A stretch of 64,000 nt of DNA, from the NCBI RefSeq assembly GCF_007830295.1, contig NZ_VLKC01000002.1, positions 4,103,185 to 4,167,184 of the forward strand, read 5' to 3'. The notes under the pieces were generated by a model. The model saw only the letters and a list, made by a program, of their open reading frames with translations. It made no database searches and had not been told where the DNA came from. Positions 1-8,885 of the stretch are shown piece by piece. A program made the position numbers and the translations under genes. The DNA is from Sporomusa sp. KB1. GTDB lineage: Bacteria > Bacillota > Negativicutes > Sporomusales > Sporomusaceae. Each line of letters starts with the position of its first letter. Position 1 is the first letter of the stretch.

Positions 1-1064
1 AAATCGAAAAAGAAGAGGTCCGTAAGCCCGAAAATATCATTGCTTTGTTACAGGTTGATCCGATGGAATTGGAGATTGGTTATAGTCTTATCCCGCTTGT
101 TGATGTTAGCCAAGGCGGTGACTTACTAGACCGGGTGGTTATGATTCGTCGCCAATGTGCATTAGAACTAGGGCTTATTGTTCCAACAATACGAATTCGT
201 GATAATATTCAGTTGAAACCTAGTATCTATGTAATTAAATTAAAAGGGATTGAAATTGCTAGAGGCGAATTAATGCTAGATCACTTTTTAGCGATGGATT
301 CAGGTGCGGCTTTTGAATCGGTGCCAGGAATTGAGACTGTGGAACCGGCTTTTGGGTTGCCAGCACTGTGGATTCAAGAGACTTATCGTGAGCAAGCTGA
401 GCTTGCGGGTTATACGGTAGTTGACCCGGTGTCTGTTTTGGCAACACATCTTACTGAGATTATCAGAAGCCATGCGGCTGAGATTCTAGGGCGACAAGAA
501 GTACAAACCTTGGTTGAGTCTGTTAAACAAAATAATGCAACTGTAGTCGAGGAATTGACACCTAATCTCTTATCAATTGGTGAAATTCAAAAAATCTTGG
601 GAAATTTGTTACGTGAGAAAATTTCTATTAGAGATTTGGTAACAATCTTTGAGACAGCGGCTGATTATGCTCAATTAACAAAAGATACGGAAATTCTAAC
701 TGAGTATGTTCGGCATGCACTTTCTCGCCAAATATCCCGTCAATTTGTAAATAATAATATTTTAACCTGTTTAACGGTTGATCCGCAGTTGGAAAACACA
801 ATCGTTAATTCAGTACAGCGCACTGAACAAGGTTCCTATGTTGCATTAGAGCCGAAAGTGGTGCAAGCTGTAATTACTAGTCTTACAAATGAACTTTCTA
901 AGCTTACGAATATGGGTTATCAGCCAGTAGTTCTTACAAATCCGGGAGCTAGGCTATATTTTCGCAAACTTACAGAACGTGTGGCGCCCAATTTAACGGT
1001 CTTATCCTATGCTGAAATAGATCCAAAAGCTGAAGTACAGGCACTAGGGATGGTGAAATTGTAA
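1..1064 (+). CDS. flhA: Flagellar export gate protein FlhA, C-terminal part
   Basis: The reading frame is already open at base 3, so the gene begins before the window; about 353 C-terminal residues are present. They form the cytoplasmic domain of the type III export gate, which receives chaperone-substrate complexes before secretion through the flagellar basal body. Typical FlhA stretches are visible, such as GYSLIPLVD and the segment RRQCALELGLIVP near the N-terminal side of this part. The membrane half is outside the window. flhF follows after a single base, so the two are translationally coupled in the fla/che operon. Confidence 0.95.
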   Translation, partial: IEKEEVRKPENIIALLQVDPMELEIGYSLIPLVDVSQGGDLLDRVVMIRRQCALELGLIVPTIRIRDNIQLKPSIYVIKLKGIEIARGELMLDHFLAMDSGAAFESVPGIETVEPAFGLPALWIQETYREQAELAGYTVVDPVSVLATHLTEIIRSHAAEILGRQEVQTLVESVKQNNATVVEELTPNLLSIGEIQKILGNLLREKISIRDLVTIFETAADYAQLTKDTEILTEYVRHALSRQISRQFVNNNILTCLTVDPQLENTIVNSVQRTEQGSYVALEPKVVQAVITSLTNELSKLTNMGYQPVVLTNPGARLYFRKLTERVAPNLTVLSYAEIDPKAEVQALGMVKL

Positions 1065-1065
1065 G

Positions 1066-2163
1066 TTGAAAGTTAAACTATTTACCGCACACAATATGGC
1101 AGAAGCAATGGCTCATGTAAAGCAGGATTTAGGACGAGATGCTGTTATCTTGCATACCCGACGGTTTAAAAGAGGGGGAATTTTTGGTTTTTTCGGCAAA
1201 GAAATGGTTGAGATTATGGCAGCCATAGATACTGTTCAGACTACCATTGTCGAGAAAAAGCAGCCCATCATTACTACTCCACCTGTAGCCAATACGGATG
1301 ACACAAAAATATCGGCGTTACAGATGGAAATGGCTACTATGCGAAAAATGATTGAGCAGATGGTATGCCAACTTGGTAAAAATGATAAAGAATTATCACC
1401 CCTTATGGACTTATTAATTAAGAATGATATCGATCCGGTGATTGCTGCCAACCTTATTAAAGGATTGCCAGATGAAAACTTGATTGCCGGCAGCGATCAT
1501 GCGAGTGTTCGTAAGCTTTTAGCTGATCGTATTGTTAATTACTTCCCCAAAATTGATGGAATTGATATAATGCCCTCAAGCTGTAAGACGGTGGCTTTGA
1601 TCGGTCCGACCGGTGTTGGGAAAACGACGACTATTGCTAAGCTAGCTGCTAATTTTGTTTTAAAAGAGGGATATAAGGTAGCACTTTTGACCGCTGATAC
1701 ATATCGGATTGCAGCTGTTGAGCAGTTAAAAACGTATGGTGATATTATTGGCGTACCCATTGAAATCGTATATTCGCCTGATGAGTTTAAGGCTGCTCTT
1801 TGCCGTCATCAGGATAAGGATTTGGTGCTAGTGGATACCGCTGGCCGCAGTCCTAGCAATCAATGCCAATTAACGGAACTCCAGGCATTATTGTCAGTGG
1901 ATCCAGATATTGAAACACATCTTGTTTTGAGTACTACAACTAAATATCGTGATGTCTTAGAAATAGTAAATAAATTTTCGATTTGTTCTCCACAAAAAAT
2001 TTTATTTACAAAAGTGGATGAAGCAAGTAATTTGGGAACTATCCTAAATTTGGTATATCATTTTCCGACATCTTTATCATATATGACTACAGGACAAAGT
2101 GTTCCAGATGATATTGAGTTAATTAGTTCAACCAAATTAGCGAATATGATTTTGAGGGATTAA
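1066..2163 (+). CDS. flhF: Flagellar biosynthesis GTPase FlhF
   Basis: SRP-type GTPase that helps set flagellar position and number together with FlhG. The TTG start one base after flhA gives the normal FlhF beginning MKVKLFTAHNMAEAM. The N-terminal B domain is followed by an NG GTPase core: P-loop GPTGVGKTT near residue 180, the TADTYRIAAVEQL segment, VDTAGR (G3), and a degenerate TKVDE (G4) near the C-terminus. Length 365 residues is normal. It lies directly before flhG, its usual partner. Confidence 0.95.
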   Translation: MKVKLFTAHNMAEAMAHVKQDLGRDAVILHTRRFKRGGIFGFFGKEMVEIMAAIDTVQTTIVEKKQPIITTPPVANTDDTKISALQMEMATMRKMIEQMVCQLGKNDKELSPLMDLLIKNDIDPVIAANLIKGLPDENLIAGSDHASVRKLLADRIVNYFPKIDGIDIMPSSCKTVALIGPTGVGKTTTIAKLAANFVLKEGYKVALLTADTYRIAAVEQLKTYGDIIGVPIEIVYSPDEFKAALCRHQDKDLVLVDTAGRSPSNQCQLTELQALLSVDPDIETHLVLSTTTKYRDVLEIVNKFSICSPQKILFTKVDEASNLGTILNLVYHFPTSLSYMTTGQSVPDDIELISSTKLANMILRD

Positions 2164-2164
2164 A

Positions 2165-3046
2165 ATGAGTGATCAAGCTGAAAAATTGCGTCAAATGACA
2201 CTACATTCTTCAATTCCGACAAGTCCGATTATTAAGCAAAGTGCTAAAAGCCGGGTAATCACAGTTACCAGTGGTAAAGGCGGTGTAGGAAAAACTAATT
2301 TTACCGTGAACCTCGCGCTTGCTTTAGCCGCACTTAACAAAAAGGTATTGGTAATTGATGCTGACTTAGGGATGGCTAATGTTGAAGTGGTATTGGGGTG
2401 TTCAGCCACTTATACTATTCTTAATTTATTGGAAGACGGTTTGAAGATTGCTGATATTGCCACAGAAGGTCCGCGCGGCATTAAGTTTATGGCCGGCGGT
2501 TCTGGAATTTATCATCTGGCAAATTTAAGCGATGCCCATTTAAACCATATAATAGGCCAAATATCTTTATTTGATAATTGGGCTGACTTTATTTTAATTG
2601 ATACAGGAGCTGGAATCAGTCGCAATGTTTTAAATTTTGTTGTGGCCGCTGATGAAGTTATTATTATTACGACACCAGAGCCCACAGCAATTACTGATGC
2701 CTATGCTATGGTGAAGGCCTATGCTGGGCAAAAGGGGACGGCACCACTTAAGCTGGTGATTAACCGTATTGTAGACCGTGATGAAGGCCAAATGGTTGTT
2801 GATAAATTGATGCGAGTCTCTCAGCGATTTCTCAATGTAGCCATTGATCATCTTGGATATGTTTATGAAGACCGTAATATGGTAAAGGCTGTTAAAAGCC
2901 AAATACCACTTTTGATATCGTTTCCAGAAGCGATATCATCCCGTTGTATTGAAGATATTGCACAACAAATACTTCATGGTAAAAATGTACAGCAAAGGCC
3001 CCGTGGAATGAAAGGATTTTTTTATAAGTTTTTAGAATATATGTAG
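2165..3046 (+). CDS. flhG: Flagellar number regulator FlhG (MinD/ParA-like ATPase)
   Basis: MinD-type ATPase (YlxH/FleN group) that activates FlhF GTPase and restricts flagellar number. The deviant Walker A motif SGKGGVGKTN lies near residue 36, followed by IDADLGMANVEV, and LIDTGAG (Walker B region) about halfway. An amphipathic C-terminal end (GFFYKFLEYM) fits the membrane-targeting helix of the family. The ATG start lies one base after the flhF stop, with GAGGGA just upstream. Length 293 residues is normal. Confidence 0.93.
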   Translation: MSDQAEKLRQMTLHSSIPTSPIIKQSAKSRVITVTSGKGGVGKTNFTVNLALALAALNKKVLVIDADLGMANVEVVLGCSATYTILNLLEDGLKIADIATEGPRGIKFMAGGSGIYHLANLSDAHLNHIIGQISLFDNWADFILIDTGAGISRNVLNFVVAADEVIIITTPEPTAITDAYAMVKAYAGQKGTAPLKLVINRIVDRDEGQMVVDKLMRVSQRFLNVAIDHLGYVYEDRNMVKAVKSQIPLLISFPEAISSRCIEDIAQQILHGKNVQQRPRGMKGFFYKFLEYM

Positions 3047-3073
3047 TAGTCCTCAAATGGGGGGGGTGTCGTT

Positions 3074-3739
3074 ATTAGTATTGAGTCAAAAGATATTTTT
3101 AAAATTAATCAACGTATTAAAGTAATTGTTCCTGATCGAAGTGGTCTTGCAGAGCAATATCGCAGCCGGATTGAAGATATAACTGCTGAGAATATGGTGA
3201 TAGCTATGCCAATGAGTAAGGGCGTTCCGGTCATGCTGCAACAAGGTGATATATTCTTCGGACGGACAGTGATTAACCACATGGCTTTTGAATTTACCAG
3301 CTCTCTGCTCAGCAGACAGATTAATCCGTTGCCTGTATGGACGATTGTCTTGCCTTATAATATAAAAAAAATTCAGCAAAGGGCTTTTGTCAGGATTGAT
3401 TTGAATATACTTGTTCAAATTAGAGCGATTGATGCTGATGAAATGCTTGATGATACAATAATCAACGCTTCAACAAAAGATATTAGTGGTGGTGGTGTGC
3501 AAATTGTTACCGGTCACAAATGGCCTGTTGGAACTAAATTGATGGTTACAATTCATTATCCACAGATTGGTGCTCTTACTTTAGAAAGTGAAGTGGTTAG
3601 GGTGTTTCAGCCACAGCATGAGCTTGCGGTATTCTGGGTGGGGATACGATTTCTTGAAATTGCCGAAAAAGACCGTAGTAATATTATTAAGTTTATTTTT
3701 AAAAAGCAGCTTGAACAGCGCCGCAAAGAGTTGGAGTAA
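3074..3739 (+). CDS. PilZ-domain c-di-GMP effector (YcgR/FlgZ-like)
   Basis: Cyclic-di-GMP binding flagellar brake protein. The C-terminal PilZ domain shows the RxxxR motif (RAFVR, about residues 103-107) and the DISGGG motif about 40 residues later; the N-terminal part is a YcgR-like domain. The first conventional in-frame start, ATG 3194, would cut off about 40 family-like residues (KDIFKINQRIKV to RSRIEDITAEN). Upstream to the in-frame stop at 3047 there is no in-frame ATG, GTG or TTG. I therefore place the start at ATT 3074, behind a G-rich ribosome site (eight G, 3059-3066); ATT 3080 is an alternative. An indel in the G tract is also possible. The gene sits between flhG and cheB, linking c-di-GMP to motility. 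Confidence 0.8.
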   Translation: MSIESKDIFKINQRIKVIVPDRSGLAEQYRSRIEDITAENMVIAMPMSKGVPVMLQQGDIFFGRTVINHMAFEFTSSLLSRQINPLPVWTIVLPYNIKKIQQRAFVRIDLNILVQIRAIDADEMLDDTIINASTKDISGGGVQIVTGHKWPVGTKLMVTIHYPQIGALTLESEVVRVFQPQHELAVFWVGIRFLEIAEKDRSNIIKFIFKKQLEQRRKELE

Positions 3740-3763
3740 CTAAAAGGTATTGGTGGTGATTTT

Positions 3764-4813
3764 ATGATAAAAGTGCTGGTTGTTGATGATTCTGTGTTCA
3801 TGCGTAAGCTTTTAGGTGATTTATTTTCTAATGAAGCTGATTTTACTGTTATTGAGACTGCACGCAATGGTAAAGATGCAATTGATAAAGCAAAACGCCT
3901 GAAGCCTGACTTAATTACTCTTGATGTTGAGATGCCGATTGTGGATGGTCTTAAGGCCTTAGAAATAATTATGTCAGAATGCCCTACACCGGTAGTTATG
4001 ATAAGTAGCTTGACGAAGGCAGGCGCTATTGCTACTTTGCGGGCACTTGAATTAGGTGCTGTTGATTTTGTTGCTAAAACGGCAGGGCCTATCTCTAATA
4101 TAGCGGATGTACGAGATGAAATACTTGCTAAATGCCGGGCTGCTGTTAGAGCTAATGTCTCGCAGCTTACAAATACGCAAACTACCAACCGTATGCCGAC
4201 AACGAAACAAGTGTATTCATCACCTGGTGTACTAACCGAAGAACGAATTATTGCTATTGGTACTTCGACCGGTGGACCACGGGCTTTGCAAGAGGTTATA
4301 ACTAAAATTCCCGGCAATATTCCCTGTGGAATTGTTATAGTCCAGCATATGCCGCCAGGATTTACTAAATCATTAGCAGAACGGCTGAACTCATTATCTG
4401 CTGTAACAGTGAAGGAAGCTGAACATAATGATGTTGTGTGCCCAGGACTTGTGTTGATTGCACCAGGAGATTATCATATGCTGCTTGAAAAAGAAGGTGG
4501 TAAGGTAGTTGTTAAGCTTAGCCAAAACCCTCCCATTGGTGGACATAGACCAGCAGTAGATCCTTTACTAGAATCAGTAGCCCGTATTTTTGGCAGTAAG
4601 GCAATAGGGGTTATTTTAACCGGTATGGGCCATGATGGTACAAAAGGTATTCAAGCGATTAAACGTCAAAATGGCCAGACAATTGCGGAAGATCAATCAA
4701 CGGCAGTTGTATTTGGAATGCCTAAATCAGCTATTGAAGCAGGTGTAGTTGATAGGGTAGCGCCCATTACTGGTATAACCGCTGAAATACTTAGAGCTTT
4801 AGCTAAACAATAA
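3764..4813 (+). CDS. cheB: Chemotaxis protein-glutamate methylesterase CheB
   Basis: Removes methyl groups from chemoreceptor glutamates and deamidates glutamines. The N-terminal receiver has the acidic pair D8/D9 and phospho-acceptor D54 in LITLDVEMP. The C-terminal esterase carries the catalytic triad: serine in GTSTGGP (about S168), histidine in VQHMPPGF (about H195) and aspartate in GMGHDGTKG (about D291). ATG start with GGTGGTGAT upstream; 349 residues, normal length. It is followed 30 bases later by cheA, the kinase that phosphorylates it. Confidence 0.97.
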   Translation: MIKVLVVDDSVFMRKLLGDLFSNEADFTVIETARNGKDAIDKAKRLKPDLITLDVEMPIVDGLKALEIIMSECPTPVVMISSLTKAGAIATLRALELGAVDFVAKTAGPISNIADVRDEILAKCRAAVRANVSQLTNTQTTNRMPTTKQVYSSPGVLTEERIIAIGTSTGGPRALQEVITKIPGNIPCGIVIVQHMPPGFTKSLAERLNSLSAVTVKEAEHNDVVCPGLVLIAPGDYHMLLEKEGGKVVVKLSQNPPIGGHRPAVDPLLESVARIFGSKAIGVILTGMGHDGTKGIQAIKRQNGQTIAEDQSTAVVFGMPKSAIEAGVVDRVAPITGITAEILRALAKQ

Positions 4814-4843
4814 ACATAAATCGTGATACGGGGGTGTAGATGA

Positions 4844-6904
4844 ATGGATATTAATCAGTATATGGGAATGTTTTTAGAAGAATCTCGTGAGCACCTTCAA
4901 GCCTTAAATAGTTGTTTGCTTGATCTTGAAAATGATCCTGGCAATCTAAATGTACTTGATGAAATATTTAGAAGTGCTCATACCATTAAAGGTATGTCTG
5001 CTACCATGGGGTTTACTACTATTGCGGAGCTTACACATGAGATGGAAAATGTTCTTGATTTGCTTCGTAAAGGGACACTGCAGGCAAATGATGATATTAC
5101 TGATATTTTATTTAAATGTGTTGATACCTTGGAGCAGCTAGTCGAGAACGTATCCTCGAATTCTGATACGCCTATTGAGATTAAACCGCTCATTTCCAAA
5201 CTCACTGCAATTGCTAAAGGTGAGCCGTGTTCAGTATCTGAGCAACACTCTGTGCAGGTTGCAGTGACGCCAGAAACGGAATCTATTTCAGTTCAAGCTG
5301 TCAATCTTGATGAAACGGAGCTCAATGTTGTTAAAGCTGCAAGAAAGCAAGGCATTGAGTGTTATGAAGTTCATATTAATTTGCGGGCAGGATGTCTCCT
5401 TAAATCTGCCAGGGCATATATGGTAATGAGCGCATTAGAAGAACTTGGTGAGGTTATTAAGAGTGTTCCAACTGTTGAAGAATTGGAAAAAGAAAACTTT
5501 GACAATTCTTTCCAAGTTAGTGTTTTGACAAGTATTAATGCGGAGAATATTGAAACAGCTGTTCTCAATATTTCAGAGGTTGAAAAAGTAGATGTTATTC
5601 CAGTGATAATTCCGGAAAATACCGAAAAATCAGCCCCAATCCCAGAGGCTCAAGCAGATAACCCAACTGTCAGCAAACGGGATAAAAAGGTCTCTGGTGA
5701 CAAACCGGAAAAACCGGCCGCTAATGAACAACATAATGATAAAAAGCTTAAAAGTGGTCAATCAGTAAGAGTTGATATTGATAAATTGGATAGTTTGCTT
5801 AACCTTGTTGGGGAATTAGTTATTAACAAGACCCGGCTGGAGCAAATTGGATTAACACACAAACTTACTGATCTTGTCGAAACAATTGAACAAATGGATA
5901 GGGTAACGACAGATTTACAGTCAGTAGTCATGAAAGTTCGGATGGTTCCTGTTGGCCAGGTGTTTAATCGTTTTCCACGAATGGTTAGAGATTTGTCACG
6001 CGAATTAAATAAAGAAATTAACCTCATTATTCAGGGGGAGGAAACAGAACTTGACCGTACTGTAATTGATGAAATTGGCGATCCTTTAGTTCATCTTTTG
6101 AGAAACTCTATTGATCATGGTGTTGAACATCCGGCTGAACGGCAAGCCAAAGGCAAGAATCCTGTTGGCGAAGTTCGCTTGATTGCCCGTCATGAAGGTA
6201 ATAATGTTATTATTATGGTTGAAGATGATGGGAAAGGCATTAATGCCGATGTTATAAAACAAAAGGCTGTGGAGCGGGGGATGATTACGCAAGCTGAAGC
6301 TGATAAGCTTGAAGCAGCTGAAGCTGTTCGGCTTGTGTTTTTGCCCGGTTTTTCGACTGCTGAAACAGTAACCGATGTTTCAGGACGTGGCGTAGGTATG
6401 GATGCTGTTAAGACTAAAATTGAATCATTAGGCGGCATGGTAGATGTTGAGACCAAAATTAATATGGGTAGTAAGTTCAAGATTCGACTGCCACTAACAT
6501 TGGCTATTATTCAGGCATTATTAGTGAAAGTATGTGAAGAAATTTATGCTATTCCGCTTGGCTCCATTGATAGCACCATTAATATTACACCCCAGGATAT
6601 AAAAACGATTCAAAATCAAGAGGTTATCTTACTTAGGGGCCAAATCATTCCCATAGTTCGTTTGGCAAATGTGCTTAATGTTGCTAATACTTGCCAGCAT
6701 AGTCAGGAAGAATTATTTGTAGTAATCGTTCATATTGGGGAAGAGCGTGCCGGGATCATTGTAGATACGCTTATTGGGCAGCAAGAAATAGTAATTAAAT
6801 CTATGGGAAAATTATTAGCTGGAATTAAGGTTATTGCCGGTGCTACTATTCTAGGTAATGGCCAAGTAGCACTTATCTTAGATGTTGGGGCGCTAAAACA
6901 GTAA
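4844..6904 (+). CDS. cheA: Chemotaxis histidine kinase CheA
   Basis: Receptor-coupled kinase that phosphorylates CheY and CheB. Domains in order: HPt with phospho-acceptor H46 in RSAHTIKGMS; a CheY/CheB-binding P2-like domain at about 165-255; an acidic, Lys/Pro-rich linker; the P3 dimerisation helix pair (LDSLLNLVGELVINKTRL); the HATPase domain with N box HLLRNSIDHGVEHP, G1 VEDDGKG and SGRGVGMD; and a C-terminal CheW-like P5 domain. ATG 4844 is used; ATG 4840 is out of frame. At 686 residues it is a full-length class. Confidence 0.97.
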   Translation: MDINQYMGMFLEESREHLQALNSCLLDLENDPGNLNVLDEIFRSAHTIKGMSATMGFTTIAELTHEMENVLDLLRKGTLQANDDITDILFKCVDTLEQLVENVSSNSDTPIEIKPLISKLTAIAKGEPCSVSEQHSVQVAVTPETESISVQAVNLDETELNVVKAARKQGIECYEVHINLRAGCLLKSARAYMVMSALEELGEVIKSVPTVEELEKENFDNSFQVSVLTSINAENIETAVLNISEVEKVDVIPVIIPENTEKSAPIPEAQADNPTVSKRDKKVSGDKPEKPAANEQHNDKKLKSGQSVRVDIDKLDSLLNLVGELVINKTRLEQIGLTHKLTDLVETIEQMDRVTTDLQSVVMKVRMVPVGQVFNRFPRMVRDLSRELNKEINLIIQGEETELDRTVIDEIGDPLVHLLRNSIDHGVEHPAERQAKGKNPVGEVRLIARHEGNNVIIMVEDDGKGINADVIKQKAVERGMITQAEADKLEAAEAVRLVFLPGFSTAETVTDVSGRGVGMDAVKTKIESLGGMVDVETKINMGSKFKIRLPLTLAIIQALLVKVCEEIYAIPLGSIDSTINITPQDIKTIQNQEVILLRGQIIPIVRLANVLNVANTCQHSQEELFVVIVHIGEERAGIIVDTLIGQQEIVIKSMGKLLAGIKVIAGATILGNGQVALILDVGALKQ

Positions 6905-6922
6905 AAAGGGGAGGGAAGAAGA

Positions 6923-7387
6923 GTGGCTGAACTAACATATTCTGGTAATGATATTCAGTTAGTAGTATTTAAATTAGGGCGCGAGGAGTATGGTGTCAGT
7001 ATTCTGCAAGTTCAAGAGATCAAGCGAATAACGGAGATTACCCGGGTTCCTCATTCACCTGATTATATTAAAGGGGTAATGAATTTACGCGGTAGTATTT
7101 TGCCTGTTATTGATTTGAAGAAAAGACTTAATTTACCTCCCGAAGAGTATACGGAAGATACGCGAATTATTATTATAAAAGTTGAAGATATAGTTGTTGG
7201 CATGATTGTCGATGCTGTGTCTGAAGTAACAACAATTGATCAAAATAGTATTGAACCACCGCAAGCGGTAGTGGGTGGTATTGCTGGAGATTATTTAAGT
7301 GGTGTAGGTAAATTAGATAATCGACTTTTAATATTGCTTAATACGGATGCAATTATTGGTGTGGGTCAAGAAGTTAAAGCTAGTTAA
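6923..7387 (+). CDS. cheW: Chemotaxis coupling protein CheW
   Basis: Scaffold that links chemoreceptors to CheA at the membrane array. The whole 154-residue protein is a CheW domain: FKLGREEYGVSILQVQEI near the start, the VPHSPDYIKGVMNLRG core and a ILPVIDLKKRL strand. GTG start with GGGAGGG seven bases upstream. It lies between cheA and cheC, as in Bacillus. Confidence 0.96.
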   Translation: MAELTYSGNDIQLVVFKLGREEYGVSILQVQEIKRITEITRVPHSPDYIKGVMNLRGSILPVIDLKKRLNLPPEEYTEDTRIIIIKVEDIVVGMIVDAVSEVTTIDQNSIEPPQAVVGGIAGDYLSGVGKLDNRLLILLNTDAIIGVGQEVKAS

Positions 7388-7421
7388 TAGTTAGGTGTAG
7401 ATATCAAAGGGGTGGCAAAAC

Positions 7422-8042
7422 TTGTCTGAGGATATATTAAAACTATCATCATTGCAGTTAGATGCGTTGAGGGAAATAGGTAATGTTGGCGCTGGCAATG
7501 CGGCAACTGCGCTATCTCAAATCATTAATAACAAAATTGATATGACAGTACCAGAAGTGGCTATTCTCCCTCTTGGCGAAGTACCAGAGGTGGTAGGAGG
7601 CCCAGATGCTATGGTTGCGGGGGTTTACCTCAGAGTTTTTGGCTTGGCACCTGGGAGTATCTTATTTTTGCTTCCTCGTGACAGTGCTTTTTACTTGGTT
7701 GATATGCTGATGGGGCGCAGCCAAGGTGAAACTCAACTCCTTAATTCTATGGATGAATCAGCGCTGATGGAGATTGGCAATATTTTGGCGGGTGCCTATT
7801 TGAATGCACTTTCTCACTTTACTAAACTGACATTATTACCATCTATTCCGGCTTTGGCCGTTGATATGGCTGGTGCTATATTAAGCGTTATCTTGAGTCA
7901 GCTAGGTCAAATGGGCGATCATGCATTGGTAATCGAAACTGAATTTACTACTGATAATGATGGCGTTAAGGGTCACTTTTTCCTTATTCCTGATCCCGGT
8001 TCTCTGAGTACAATTTTGGCGGCAATCGGGGTGACAGAATAA
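7422..8042 (+). CDS. cheC: CheY-P phosphatase CheC
   Basis: Dephosphorylates CheY-P and is stimulated by CheD. Two copies of the CheC phosphatase motif are visible: LREIGNVGAGNAATAL near residues 12-27 and LMEIGNILAGAYLNALSHF near 115-133. Both keep the acidic-E-x-x-N pattern with a downstream proline. TTG start with AAAGGGGTGG upstream. The stop codon overlaps the cheD start, so CheC and CheD, which form a complex, are translationally coupled. Confidence 0.95.
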   Translation: MSEDILKLSSLQLDALREIGNVGAGNAATALSQIINNKIDMTVPEVAILPLGEVPEVVGGPDAMVAGVYLRVFGLAPGSILFLLPRDSAFYLVDMLMGRSQGETQLLNSMDESALMEIGNILAGAYLNALSHFTKLTLLPSIPALAVDMAGAILSVILSQLGQMGDHALVIETEFTTDNDGVKGHFFLIPDPGSLSTILAAIGVTE

Positions 8043-8527
8043 TGGCTGAACTAATAAAAGTCGGCATGGCTGATTACAAGGTTGGGCGTAATCCAGCTAG
8101 CTTAATTAGTTATGGACTAGGATCCTGTGTTGGTATCGCGCTTTTTGATTTGGTTGCTAAGGTAGGTGGATTAGCCCATATAATGTTACCTGACAGTACG
8201 CAAGCCCGCTCAGCAGAGAATATAGCAAAATTTGCGGATACGGCTTTACCGGCTATGCTTAATGATATAATAAAATTAGGTGCAAGCAAGTCACGTATTA
8301 CGGCGAAGATTGCTGGCGGAGCACAAATGTTTACATTTACTAATGCTACTGATATTATGCGGGTAGGTGAGCGTAATGCAGAAGCTGTGCGTTTAGTGTT
8401 AAAGAAGCTGGAGATACGATTAATAGCTGAAGATACCGGTGGTAATTATGGACGTACAGTGGAGTTGAAATTGGACACTGGTATTTTTCGCGTCAAAACC
8501 ATTGATAAAGGTGAAAAAGAATTATAA
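8042..8527 (+). CDS. cheD: Chemoreceptor glutamine deamidase CheD
   Basis: Deamidates receptor glutamines and enhances CheC phosphatase activity. Catalytic cysteine and histidine are recognisable in YGLGSCVGIALFD (C27) and GGLAHIMLPDS (H44). The KIAGGAQMF segment is typical of the family. The ATG overlaps the cheC stop by one base. Length 161 residues is normal. Confidence 0.96.
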   Translation: MAELIKVGMADYKVGRNPASLISYGLGSCVGIALFDLVAKVGGLAHIMLPDSTQARSAENIAKFADTALPAMLNDIIKLGASKSRITAKIAGGAQMFTFTNATDIMRVGERNAEAVRLVLKKLEIRLIAEDTGGNYGRTVELKLDTGIFRVKTIDKGEKEL

Positions 8528-8541
8528 TTGGAGGAAGGACT

Positions 8542-8865
8542 ATGACACTAAAGTTGCGGATTAGCTTATATGTGGCACTTATTGCCAGTGGCTTAACATT
8601 ATTGGTAGGTGCGCATAATAATATTACACTAACTGCTATGTTATACCGAACATTAGTATCGTTAGTTCTTTTTGCAATTATTGGATATGTTTGTGGTCAA
8701 TTTGCTGAGCGCTATTTTCAAGAAACCCTGGATGAATTAGAACCTAAGGGCGTGGATGTTACTATTGCAGGTAGCGATGACCAACAGGGGGATGAGGTAC
8801 CGATTGCAGAATTTGAACCTCTTAACCCTAATAATTTTGAGAATATAACACTAACGCAAAAGTAA
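8542..8865 (+). CDS. Small two-helix membrane protein of the che operon
   Basis: I do not recognise this 107-residue protein. Two hydrophobic helices (about residues 8-25 and 33-53) are followed by a conserved-looking FAERYFQETLDELEP segment and an acidic C-terminal tail of about 40 residues, probably cytoplasmic. GGAGGA lies just before the ATG. It sits between cheD and the sigma-28 gene, where Bacillus has nothing, so a motility-related or signalling role is inferred from position only. Confidence 0.75.
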   Translation: MTLKLRISLYVALIASGLTLLVGAHNNITLTAMLYRTLVSLVLFAIIGYVCGQFAERYFQETLDELEPKGVDVTIAGSDDQQGDEVPIAEFEPLNPNNFENITLTQK

Positions 8866-8885
8866 CGATGGAGGGGTAAGCGCCA

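Noticed and set aside
3607-4317. 236-codon open frame on the minus strand over cheB
   Set aside because: Shadow of the well-identified cheB coding sequence on the opposite strand; low-complexity Ser/Thr/Ile product.
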